Origin: Bacteroidaceae bacterium
GTDB taxonomy: Bacteria > Bacteroidota > Bacteroidia > Bacteroidales > Bacteroidaceae
Direction of reading: 5' to 3'
Length of the DNA stretch: 6,209 nucleotides
NCBI GenBank assembly: GCA_028709135.1
Contig: JAQVXN010000121.1
Span: forward strand, 1 to 6,209
Part shown: positions 1-6,164 of the stretch, in pieces
Layout: each line of letters opens with the position of its first letter
Position numbering within the stretch: the stretch's first letter is position 1
Notes under the pieces: model-generated
The model's input: only the letters and a program-made list of their open reading frames with translations
Databases searched by the model: none
What the model was told of the DNA's origin: nothing
Translations under genes and position numbers: made by a program

Positions 1-535
1 GAGCTTGAAGTCCCAGTTTGTTATCACCCATGCTGACTTCCAATTCCGCTTTTGGTGTTAGTGCAGCCACAGAATCAATGACGATGATATCGATAGCTGA
101 AGAACGAATCAATTGTTCAGCTATTTCCAACGCTTGTTCTCCGTTGTCAGGTTGTGAAATAAGAAGCTGATTTACATCTACGCCTAAATTAGCGGCATAA
201 AATCTGTCAAAAGCGTGTTCTGCATCGATGAAAGCTGCGATGCCTCCCTTTTTCTGTGCTTCAGCAATAGCATGAATAGCTAATGTAGTTTTTCCGAAGC
301 TTTCGGGACCATAAATTTCAATAACGCGACCGCGTGGATAACCACCAACTCCTAGTGCAATATCTAATGCAATACTACCGGTAGGAATTACGTCTACTTG
401 CTCAACTTTTTCATCGCCCAATTTCATGATGGAACCTTTTCCAAAATCTTTTTCTATTTTGGCCATTGCCATCTGAAGAGCTTTCAATTTTCCTTCATTA
501 TCGTTTGTAACGATATCTTCTGTTTTTTTTGCCAT
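1..535 (-). CDS. recA: Recombinase RecA, N-terminal part (gene runs off the left edge)
   Basis: RecA is the cytosolic ATP-dependent strand-exchange protein of homologous recombination and DNA repair. The visible 178 codons are about half of a usual ~345-residue RecA; the rest lies beyond position 1. The translation starts MAKKTEDIVT and shows the N-terminal helix region (LQMAMAKIEKDFGKGSIMKLG, residues 20-40), the P-loop at about 76-84, the FIDAEHAFD segment (102-110), the Walker B strand IDIIVIDS (148-155) and the start of the L1 region (TPKAELEVSMGDNK). The ATG at 535 is chosen because MAKK and the following residues align with RecA N-termini and no usable in-frame start lies nearer the conserved part. 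Oddity: residue 80, in the P-loop, is Phe (TTC, positions 296-298) where RecA usually has Ser. The gene begins 37 bp after the polyamine gene and no -7 box lies in that gap, so read-through from upstream is likely. Identity is certain; function of the variant P-loop is not. Confidence 0.97.
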   Translation of the reverse strand, partial: MAKKTEDIVTNDNEGKLKALQMAMAKIEKDFGKGSIMKLGDEKVEQVDVIPTGSIALDIALGVGGYPRGRVIEIYGPESFGKTTLAIHAIAEAQKKGGIAAFIDAEHAFDRFYAANLGVDVNQLLISQPDNGEQALEIAEQLIRSSAIDIIVIDSVAALTPKAELEVSMGDNKLGLQA

Positions 536-572
536 ATAGTAGTTCTGTTTTTATTGAAATGTTCATGAAGGT

Positions 573-1766
573 TTAGAGTTCCAAATCACCATTGAACACT
601 TCATGCCAAGGCAACCCTTGCTTATTGAGTTCTTCCATAAACGGATCAGGATTAAATTCCTCTACATTCCATACGCCGGGTTTGTGCCAGAGTCCGAGCA
701 TAAACATGCGAGCTCCTATCATTGCCGGTACGCCGGTTGTATAGCTTACGCCCTGCATCCCCGTCTCTTCATAAGCAGCGCGATGGCTACAATTATTATA
801 AATATAGTATGTTCGTTCTTTTCCATCTTTGAGTCCCCGAATTCTGCAGCCAATACTCGTTTCACCCTCGTAGTTAGCACCGAGATCTTGTGGATTTGGG
901 AGTACGGCTTTAAGAAATTGTAACGGTACTATTTTTTGTCCGTTGTATTCAATTGGATCGATGCGGGCCATGCCGATATCCTGAATTACACGCAAGTGTG
1001 TTAGGTATTCCTGCCCGAACGTCATCCAGAAACGTGCCTGCTTAATTGTTGGAAAATTTTTTGTCAAGCTTTCTAGTTCTTCATGATACATGAGGTAGCT
1101 CTCTCTCGGCCCGATGTTCGGATAGGTCAAAGCTTTATGAATTTCCAGTGCTCCTGTTTGTATCCATTTTCCATCCAAATAGTAACGTCCTTTCTGTGTG
1201 ATTTCTCGGATATTGATTTCTGGGTTGAAGTTCGTAGCAAAAGCCTTATGGTGATTGCCTGCATTGCAGTCTACAATATCCAGATAACGAATTTCATCAA
1301 AATGGTGTTTTGCAGCGTATGCTGTATAAATGCCGCTGACGCCGGGATCAAAACCACAACCAAGAATGGCTGTAAGACCGGCTGCTTCAAAACGTTTCTT
1401 GTAAGCCCACTGCCAACTATATTCAAAGTGTGCTTCGTCGCGGGGTTCGTAGTTCGCTGTATCGAGATAATTTACACCGGCCTGCAAACATGCATCCATG
1501 ATAGTAAGATCTTGATATGGCAAAGCTAGATTCATTACCAGATCTGGTTTGAATTCATTAAATAGTTTAACTAATTCGTCAACATGATCTGCATCTACCT
1601 GTGCAGTACGAATATGTGGATTCCCAATAGATTTCACAATGGCGTCGCATTTTGATCTGGTACGACTGGCTATCATGATTTCACCGAATACATCCATATT
1701 TTTAGCCACTTTAACGGCAGCCACAGTAGCCACGCCGCCGGCTCCTATAATAATTACTTTTCCCAT
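573..1766 (-). CDS. Carboxynorspermidine/carboxyspermidine synthase (saccharopine dehydrogenase-like family)
   Basis: Predicted cytosolic NADPH-dependent enzyme that joins L-aspartate 4-semialdehyde to a diamine (1,3-diaminopropane or putrescine) to give carboxynorspermidine or carboxyspermidine. This is the step before decarboxylation in the alternative bacterial spermidine pathway. The 397 residues match the family's usual ~400. An N-terminal Rossmann fold is seen at residues 3-22 (VIIIGAGGVATVAAVKVA). It is followed by NLALPYQDLTIMDACLQAGVNYLDTANYE, the ILGCGFDPGVSGIYTAYA segment (about 134-151) and a C-terminal substrate domain ending in GVSYTTGVPAMIGARM, all characteristic of this LYS1-like group rather than true lysine-pathway saccharopine dehydrogenases. 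The ATG at 1766 is the first Met and directly precedes the Rossmann strand. A -7 box lies 28 bp upstream. recA follows after 37 bp. The decarboxylase partner is not in the window, so which diamine is used cannot be told here. A lysine-pathway role is the less likely alternative. Confidence 0.9.
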   Translation of the reverse strand: MGKVIIIGAGGVATVAAVKVAKNMDVFGEIMIASRTRSKCDAIVKSIGNPHIRTAQVDADHVDELVKLFNEFKPDLVMNLALPYQDLTIMDACLQAGVNYLDTANYEPRDEAHFEYSWQWAYKKRFEAAGLTAILGCGFDPGVSGIYTAYAAKHHFDEIRYLDIVDCNAGNHHKAFATNFNPEINIREITQKGRYYLDGKWIQTGALEIHKALTYPNIGPRESYLMYHEELESLTKNFPTIKQARFWMTFGQEYLTHLRVIQDIGMARIDPIEYNGQKIVPLQFLKAVLPNPQDLGANYEGETSIGCRIRGLKDGKERTYYIYNNCSHRAAYEETGMQGVSYTTGVPAMIGARMFMLGLWHKPGVWNVEEFNPDPFMEELNKQGLPWHEVFNGDLEL

Positions 1767-1794
1767 TTTAATTATATGTATCTTTTCCGTTTGA

Positions 1795-1802
1795 CAAAGT
1801 TA
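1795..1802 (-). promoter_or_regulatory. Bacteroidota -7 box upstream of the polyamine gene
   Basis: Read on the minus strand this is TAACTTTG, a full match to the Bacteroidota sigma-70 -7 consensus TAnnTTTG. It sits 28 bp before the ATG at 1766, giving a short leader. No good TTTG -33 box is seen at the expected 19-21 bp spacing, so the call rests on the -7 box alone. It would drive the carboxynorspermidine synthase gene and possibly recA behind it. Confidence 0.55.
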
Positions 1803-1887
1803 ACAATTTTACTTGAGTTATTCCATGAAAAGCAATGTAAAAAAGAATATTATCTTTTAATACATGGCTTGCAGACACTTCTGAATT

Positions 1888-2475
1888 TCATCCCAACTCA
1901 CTTCCTTTCACTCCCAAAGCTGCCATTAATGAATAAGTCAGAACTTCTTGTCCACAATGCATTCCTGCCAAAGGATTTACAGTTAGTAAGGTTGTTTCCG
2001 TCTTTCCAATATCTGATAGAACACGCTTTAAATCTATTCCATATTCGTTCATGTCTGGTACGAGAATGAGTCGTTTTACTTTTTCTGATGAGAGTAACAT
2101 CTCGGCACTTTGTGTGTAGAGTTTTCCCCGTGTCACTATTTCCTGCTCAACAGGAAAAGATGCAAAACAAAATTCTCCTAAATGGTCTGTAAAAGCATGC
2201 CCGTTTAACATGTCTTTTAAATCAGAAGGTTCAAAATTTTGTAATATTGTTTTTTCCCCAGAATATATCAGTAAAACCTGTATACGATTATTTCCCGGAC
2301 GCAAACCTCCGTCAAGTGCTACATAATCAACCCATTTAGCTATATTGATTTTTTGCATGCGTCGTTCTAGCATACGCTCCAGTTGTACGGAGAGTTCAAA
2401 CACCATTTGGTCTGCATAGTCTGCATCGATCAGAATAACGTTTTCTTCCCAATTCGTATTTCCGCTTCCTTCCAT
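1888..2475 (-). CDS. Conserved Bacteroidales protein of unknown function (possibly DUF6621 family)
   Basis: A 195-residue soluble protein with no signal peptide or membrane segment. I do not know its function. It resembles a small conserved Bacteroidales family that I tentatively recall as DUF6621. Visible marks are a hydrophobic strand ending in acidic residues (VILIDADY, D17 and D19), an amphipathic charged helix (about 25-42), a VALDGGLRPG turn (about 52-61), a second strand-turn LILVPDMNEYG (about 136-146), and a C-terminal NPLAGMHCGQEVLTYSLMAALG segment. Alternating strands ending in Asp suggest a Rossmann-like or PIN/NYN-like alpha/beta fold, but that is only inference. The open frame extends 15 codons upstream to 2520. 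I prefer the ATG at 2475 because a -7 promoter box lies inside that extension, and the extra residues (MHYLCNRKNIKVKKD) look like translated leader. AAGAAGG lies just before this ATG. The gene is divergent from pta across a long repeat-rich gap and is separated by 121 bp from the next gene downstream. Confidence 0.8.
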   Translation of the reverse strand: MEGSGNTNWEENVILIDADYADQMVFELSVQLERMLERRMQKINIAKWVDYVALDGGLRPGNNRIQVLLIYSGEKTILQNFEPSDLKDMLNGHAFTDHLGEFCFASFPVEQEIVTRGKLYTQSAEMLLSSEKVKRLILVPDMNEYGIDLKRVLSDIGKTETTLLTVNPLAGMHCGQEVLTYSLMAALGVKGSELG

Positions 2476-2506
2476 ATCCTTCTTAACTTTGATGTTTTTT
2501 CTGTTG

Positions 2507-2514
2507 CAAAGATA
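2507..2514 (-). promoter_or_regulatory. Bacteroidota -7 box upstream of the 195-residue unknown gene
   Basis: On the minus strand this reads TATCTTTG followed by CAA, a full match to TAnnTTTG. It lies 31 bp before the ATG at 2475, giving an expected leader of about 25 nt. A -33 TTTG at the usual spacing is not evident. The box falls inside the longest possible reading frame, which is the main argument for the shorter start. Confidence 0.6.
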
Positions 2515-2680
2515 GTGCAAATCAACTGAAATCTTGTAAGAATCTTAAAGACTTTCAAATGGAGATTTTTCTATTAGTAGTCTGTCCATGATTAGGGCAC
2601 TTCAGCGAAGGTAACAAATCCCGTAAGATTTCAGAATTGAAAGTAAAAACATAGAAAGAGATACTGTAAATTTTGGAGCG

Positions 2681-2719
2681 AACGTTGAAGAATGCCCCTG
2701 TTTAGATTCTTTCAACGTT
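2681..2719. repeat. Long imperfect hairpin (inverted repeat)
   Basis: The left arm AACGTTGAAGAAT (2681-2693) and right arm ATTCTTTCAACGTT (2706-2719) are complementary over 13 pairs with one bulged base, around a 12-nt loop. Neither strand has a T-tract right after the stem, so it is not a typical intrinsic terminator. It lies about 200 bp upstream of the leftward unknown gene and its role is unknown. Confidence 0.6.
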
Positions 2720-2850
2720 ACAATCAGTTGTCTTGCTTTTAAATAGTTTTGTAAAGAACAAAAGCTTTATGAATAACAATAATATAGCGTCAAATATATA
2801 AAATAAGGTATAGATCAAACTTGTTGAAATTTTTCGGACTTTTATTGGCT

Positions 2851-2878
2851 CAGTCCGTAAAGTTGGGGATTTAACAAA
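2851..2878 (+). repeat. Left arm of 28-bp inverted repeat
   Basis: The arm begins CAGTCCGTAAAG and ends GATTTAACAAA. It matches the reverse complement of 3420-3447 at 27 of 28 positions; the sole difference is C versus G at the sixth base. The arms are 541 bp apart. Similarity outside the 28 bp falls off sharply, and no target-site duplication is evident in the flanks. Confidence 0.85.
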
Positions 2879-2980
2879 TTGTTCCGATTCAGTGCTCAGA
2901 ACGTAAAATAAACTCGTTGCTTTCAAAGAATTCATTTGATCGTGTTTCCACAATTTTTACATGCTCAATCAAAGTTGGTG

Positions 2981-3079
2981 ACGCAGTGCGTCACAAAAGA
3001 AACGCAGTGCGTCATGAAAAAAACGCGTCGCGTCACAAAAGAAACGCGTCGCGTCACAAAAGAAACGCGTCGCGTCACA
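2981..3079. repeat. 21-bp palindromic tandem repeat array (4.7 units)
   Basis: Units begin at 2981, 3002, 3023, 3044 and 3065; the last is cut after 15 bp. Each unit is an 11-bp odd-centred palindrome followed by a roughly 10-nt A-rich spacer (CACAAAAGAA or TGAAAAAA-like). Units 1-2 carry ACGCAGTGCGT; units 3-5 carry ACGCGTCGCGT. Both versions are symmetric about the central base, so the differing arm bases are matched in pairs. Adjacent units in RNA or single-stranded DNA could pair as a 10-bp stem with one central mismatch and a ~10-nt loop. Read leftward, the array translates as VTRRVSF-type heptads because 21 bp is seven codons, but this looks incidental. Confidence 0.9.
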
Positions 3080-3419
3080 TAGTATGAGAAGTAACCTTTC
3101 ATTGAAAACACCATATCCTGATAGAATTTCAGCCAAATAAAGAAATGTATCAAGTGTATCAAAGGCCCTACGAGGTAAAAAGTTTCTGCCTGTTTAAAGT
3201 CCTGACCTATATAGTGCTGTTTTAAAAATAGGGCATGTAATTGAAACATTTAAAATTCGTGGTGAGATTGATGTGGAGGCCAGTAGAATCTGTTGTAACC
3301 TAAATTTTTAATGCTAAACGAATCCTTATTTTTTCTGAGCTGGATTCTACTTTAGTTATCTTGAAATAAGTCATGAAGTCCGACGGAAGCATTGAATGGG
3401 CGATTTCTAATAACTGCGT

Positions 3420-3447
3420 TTTGTTAAATCCCCAACTTTACCGACTG
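3420..3447 (-). repeat. Right arm of 28-bp inverted repeat
   Basis: Plus-strand sequence starts TTTGTTAAATC and ends ACCGACTG. It is the inverted partner of 2851-2878 with a single mismatch. Measured from outer end to outer end, the two arms enclose 597 bp including the palindromic array. The pta promoter lies about 330 bp further right, outside the enclosed segment. Confidence 0.85.
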
Positions 3448-3501
3448 AACTCTTTGTATCTTATTCGAATGACCAGACAAAGAAAATACGGCTTTTGTGA
3501 A

Positions 3502-3564
3502 AAATATATTTGTTGTGTTTCAAAATTTCTTTGTTACATTTCAAAATATATTTGTTGTATTTTT
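3502..3564. repeat. AT-rich degenerate 21-bp tandem repeat (3 units, perhaps 5)
   Basis: Units at 3502-3522, 3523-3543 and 3544-3564 share the pattern AAATnTnTTTGTT followed by a T-rich tail. Unit 1 matches unit 2 at 16 of 21 and unit 3 at 18 of 21 positions. Two further 21-bp blocks (3565-3585 and 3586-3606, both starting GAC and 14 of 21 alike) keep the same period but a different sequence. The array has the same period as the GC-rich palindromic array but no shared sequence. Confidence 0.65.
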
Positions 3565-3778
3565 GACAACTGGCCTTATTGTTTCGACGAACTGCCTTTT
3601 ATTTTTTACGAAGAACCACATAAGGCTTTGTCTCGTGCAACTATCATTTAAAGGGCATTTCTGAGAGTTTTTTTATTCAAAAAGGAATACTTTCTAGAAT
3701 ACTGATTTTTCTTGTGACAAACCTGTGTAATTTAGAAAAGAAATCGGTGGTAATGGCCAGAGGACAAGTTTTTTTATG

Positions 3779-3786
3779 TAATTTTG
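3779..3786 (+). promoter_or_regulatory. Bacteroidota -7 box upstream of pta
   Basis: TAATTTTG followed by CAC is a full match to TAnnTTTG, 41 bp before the pta ATG. This gives a leader of roughly 35 nt. No clear TTTG -33 box is found at 19-21 bp spacing. It is the only promoter candidate seen for the pta-ackA unit. Confidence 0.6.
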
Positions 3787-3827
3787 CACATAAAATCGAA
3801 GAACCAGCAAATAACATTAAATAAAAA

Positions 3828-4850
3828 ATGGACATTATAAAAGAAATTATTCAACGAGCCCAGCAACAGAGGCAACGTATTGTGTTACCGGAAGGTACTG
3901 AGCCTCGTACCATTCAAGCTGCAGATCGTGCTATTGAAAATGGTACTGCAGACGTAATTCTTTTGGGTAAACGTGAAGAAATTCTCGGTTTGGCAAATAG
4001 CCTTAATCTCAAAAACATTTTAAAAGCCAATATTATTAATCCTGAAACTTCAGAACAACATGAGATGTTTGCCGAAAAATTGGTTGAACTGAGAAAGAAG
4101 AAAGGCATGACCATTGAAGAAGCACGAAAGTTGATCAATAATCCGCTTTATTTTGGCTGTATGATGATTAAACTCGGTTTTGCTGATGGTCAATTGGCAG
4201 GTGCCAGAGATGCCACGGCAAATGTGTTGCGCCCTGCACTCCAAATCATAAAAACAGAGCCAGGTATTACGTGTGTTTCTGGAGGAATGCTTCTAATAAC
4301 GAATGCTAAAGAGTATGGAGAAGAAGGACTCCTCGTTGTTGGTGATGTGGCCGTGACACCGGTACCAGATGCGGGACAGTTGGCCCAAATTGCAATATGC
4401 ACGGCTCGCACAGCACAGGCTGTAGCAGGAATTCAGGATCCTCGTGTTGCTATGCTGAGTTTCTCAACTAAAGGTTCTGCTTCGCATGAAGTTGTAAACA
4501 AGGTGATCGAGGCAACGCGTAAGGCTCATGAGATGGCTCCAGAACTGAAACTGGACGGAGAATTACAGGCTGATGCAGCCATAGTTCCGGAAGTAGCACA
4601 ACTGAAAGCTCCGGGATCAGAAGTTGCTGGAAAAGCCAATGTACTTATCGTGCCATGTCTGGAGGTGGGTAATATCTCTTACAAACTTGTTCAGCGTTTG
4701 GGCCATGCAAAAGCGATTGGTCCTATTTTGCAAGGTATTGCACGCCCCGTAAACGATCTTAGTCGTGGATGTTCAGTAGATGACGTTTATACGATGATCG
4801 CTATCACGGCAGATCAAGCCATTCATCTTAAGGAGCAAGAAGCGAAATAA
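3828..4850 (+). CDS. pta: Phosphate acetyltransferase
   Basis: Cytosolic enzyme that transfers the acetyl group of acetyl-CoA to phosphate, giving acetyl phosphate and CoA; AckA then uses acetyl phosphate to make ATP and acetate. The 340 residues are the normal length of the short class lacking the N-terminal regulatory domains of the E. coli type. The single PTA/PTB domain fills the protein. It starts with RIVLPEGTEPRTIQAADRAIENG (17-39) and contains ADGQLAGARDATANVLRPALQ (119-139, with the conserved Arg at 135), the SFSTKGSASHE loop (211-221), DGELQADAAIVPEVA (243-257) and NDLSRGCSVDDVY (309-321). By comparison with the Methanosarcina enzyme, S312-R313 and D319 correspond to its catalytic Ser-Arg and Asp. 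The start is the first ATG, directly preceding the conserved N-terminal helix, with a -7 box 41 bp upstream. ackA follows after 50 bp with no terminator between, so the two form an operon. Confidence 0.97.
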   Translation: MDIIKEIIQRAQQQRQRIVLPEGTEPRTIQAADRAIENGTADVILLGKREEILGLANSLNLKNILKANIINPETSEQHEMFAEKLVELRKKKGMTIEEARKLINNPLYFGCMMIKLGFADGQLAGARDATANVLRPALQIIKTEPGITCVSGGMLLITNAKEYGEEGLLVVGDVAVTPVPDAGQLAQIAICTARTAQAVAGIQDPRVAMLSFSTKGSASHEVVNKVIEATRKAHEMAPELKLDGELQADAAIVPEVAQLKAPGSEVAGKANVLIVPCLEVGNISYKLVQRLGHAKAIGPILQGIARPVNDLSRGCSVDDVYTMIAITADQAIHLKEQEAK

Positions 4851-4900
4851 GTCATTCTTATACTCATACAAAAAATATTTATACAAACACATATCCATCT

Positions 4901-6106
4901 ATGAAAGTATTCGTATTAAACTGCGGAAGTTCTTCCATAAAGTACAAATTGTACAACATGGACAACAAGACCGTCATGGCTGCGGGGGGTATTGAAAAAA
5001 TAGGACTCCCAGGGGCGTTCCTGAAGACAAAGAAACCAGTAGAAGAAAAAATCTTTAACGACATTTCAGATCACGACATCGGGCTCGACATGATTTTTAA
5101 TAGTCTCACGGATCCGGAAAAAGGTGTTCTGAAAAGTTTGAACGAAATTGACGCTGTTGGTCATCGCATTGCTCATGGAGGAAAATTCACCAAAAGTTTG
5201 GAACTAACCCCTGAAGTATTAGAAGAGTGGAAACAATATGAAGATCTTGCTCCCCTGCACAACCCGGCTCACCTCAAAGGTATTGTTGCTACGGCGAAAA
5301 GGCTTGAGCATGTAACGCAGGTTGGCGTATTTGATACTTCATTTCATCAAACTATGCCGGAATATGCTTACCGATATGCATTACCTTGGAAGATTTCTGA
5401 AAAATACAATATTCGTCGTTACGGTTTTCACGGAACAAGTCATCGTTATGTGCTTCATCGTGCTGGCGAGTATCTTGGTTTCAATCCGGCTGAAAAGCGT
5501 GTGATCTCCTGTCATATTGGTAACGGAGCTTCAGTTTGCGCAATTGATCATGGACGAAGTGTAGACACGTCGATGGGTCTTACTCCACTGGAAGGGCTCG
5601 TCATGGGTACTCGCACAGGTGATATTGATCCTTCTGCTATTCTTTATTTGATGGATAAGATGAATTTGAGTACCAAAGAAATGTCAGACCTGATAAATAA
5701 GCAAAGTGGTATGCTGGGACTCACGGAATACTCTTCAGATATGCGCGAAATTATGGAGCGTGTTGAAGAAGGAGACCCACGTTGCACCTTAGCCAATAAA
5801 ATCTACAATTACCGTCTCAAAAAGTACATTTGTTCCTATATTGGTATCTTGGGAGGCGTTGATTACATCCTCTTTACCGCAGGCGTTGGAGAACATCAAT
5901 GGGACGTTCGTCAGGATTCCTTGGTAGGACTTGAATTCCTCGGCATTAAGTTGGACTTGAATAAGAACAAAGAAGTCTTCGGGGAGGAAGCTGTGATTTC
6001 AACCCCTGACAGTAAGGTAACGGTAGCCGTTATTCCTACAGATGAAGAATTGCTCGTCGCTACCGACACCATGAAAATTGCACAAGAAAAAAATGATTCA
6101 AAATAA
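4901..6106 (+). CDS. ackA: Acetate kinase
   Basis: Cytosolic kinase of the ASKHA superfamily that converts acetyl phosphate and ADP to acetate and ATP, the energy-yielding step of acetate fermentation; it can also run in reverse to activate acetate. The 401 residues are full length. Family landmarks are all present: NCGSSSIKYKL (7-17, N7 and the phosphate-binding loop), GHRIAHGG (87-94, substrate Arg at 89), VFDTSFHQTMPE (143-154, catalytic Asp at 145), RRYGFHGTSHRYV (172-184, His at 177), HIGNGASVCAIDHGRSVDTSMGLTPLEG (205-232), GTRTGDIDP (236-244, Arg at 238), LFTAGVGEH (324-332) and PTDEE (379-383, Mg-binding Glu region). The start is the ATG immediately before the conserved first strand MKVFVLNCGSSS. 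No -7 box is seen in the 50-bp gap after pta, so it is probably expressed from the pta promoter. A hairpin terminator follows. Confidence 0.98.
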   Translation: MKVFVLNCGSSSIKYKLYNMDNKTVMAAGGIEKIGLPGAFLKTKKPVEEKIFNDISDHDIGLDMIFNSLTDPEKGVLKSLNEIDAVGHRIAHGGKFTKSLELTPEVLEEWKQYEDLAPLHNPAHLKGIVATAKRLEHVTQVGVFDTSFHQTMPEYAYRYALPWKISEKYNIRRYGFHGTSHRYVLHRAGEYLGFNPAEKRVISCHIGNGASVCAIDHGRSVDTSMGLTPLEGLVMGTRTGDIDPSAILYLMDKMNLSTKEMSDLINKQSGMLGLTEYSSDMREIMERVEEGDPRCTLANKIYNYRLKKYICSYIGILGGVDYILFTAGVGEHQWDVRQDSLVGLEFLGIKLDLNKNKEVFGEEAVISTPDSKVTVAVIPTDEELLVATDTMKIAQEKNDSK

Positions 6107-6124
6107 AGAATTTAAACGTCTAAT

Positions 6125-6164
6125 AAAAAAACCAGTAACCTAAAATAAGGTTACCGGTTCTTTT
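6125..6164 (+). terminator. Intrinsic terminator after ackA
   Basis: ACCAGTAACCT (6131-6141) pairs with AGGTTACCGGT (6148-6158) over 11 positions with one A-C mismatch, around the 6-nt loop AAAATA. The stem is preceded by an A-run (6125-6130) and followed by TTCTTTT. It lies about 20 bp past the ackA stop. The A-run on the left means it could also work for transcription arriving from the right. Confidence 0.85.

Larger units (their letters stand above)
2476..3827. other. Long gene-free, repeat-rich divergent intergenic region
   Basis: About 1.35 kb between two outward-reading transcription units, AT-rich apart from the GC-rich repeat cores. It contains, left to right, the promoter of the leftward unknown gene, a long hairpin (2681-2719), the left arm of a 28-bp inverted repeat, a 21-bp palindromic tandem array, a weak 9-bp inverted repeat (3282-3290 with 3343-3351), the right arm of the 28-bp repeat, an AT-rich 21-bp array, and the pta promoter. 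Short open frames at 2702-2953 (minus), 2965-3249 (minus) and 3373-3651 (plus) are made largely from these repeats. They have low-complexity translations rich in Phe, Tyr, Ile and Cys or in VTRRVSF-type heptads, and I do not regard them as genes. No tRNA or recognisable structured RNA was found. Confidence 0.7.

Noticed and set aside
603..1529. Plus-strand open frames opposite the polyamine gene (603-923 and 1083-1529)
   Set aside because: They lie antisense to a full-length, clearly conserved enzyme and their translations resemble no known family.
2526..2634. 10-bp inverted repeat (2526-2535 with 2625-2634)
   Set aside because: The arms are short, about 90 bp apart and AT-rich; this could easily be chance.
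2702..2953. 83-codon minus-strand open frame
   Set aside because: The frame runs through the left inverted-repeat arm and AT-rich DNA. The translation is low-complexity with a Phe/Leu-rich tail, resembles no family I know, and has no promoter box before it.
2981..3079. CRISPR array
   Set aside because: Both the palindrome and the spacers are repeated, the unit is only 21 bp, and there are no unique spacers or cas genes.
2965..3249. 94-codon minus-strand open frame ending in VTRRVSF-type heptads
   Set aside because: Its C-terminal third is simply the 21-bp array read in frame. The N-terminal part is somewhat protein-like (about 55 residues, aromatic-rich), but no promoter or homology supports it. 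A copy elsewhere with conserved codons would reopen the question.
3282..3351. 9-bp inverted repeat AGTAGAATC/GATTCTACT
   Set aside because: The 52-bp loop is large and there is no T-tract. It was noted in the intergenic description but not called as an RNA or terminator.
3373..3651. 92-codon plus-strand open frame before pta
   Set aside because: It spans the right inverted-repeat arm and the AT-rich array. Its Tyr/Ile/Cys-rich translation comes from the repeats, and no promoter box precedes it.
4851..4900. Separate ackA promoter
   Set aside because: No TAnnTTTG match and no terminator are seen in the 50-bp gap, so shared transcription with pta is simpler.
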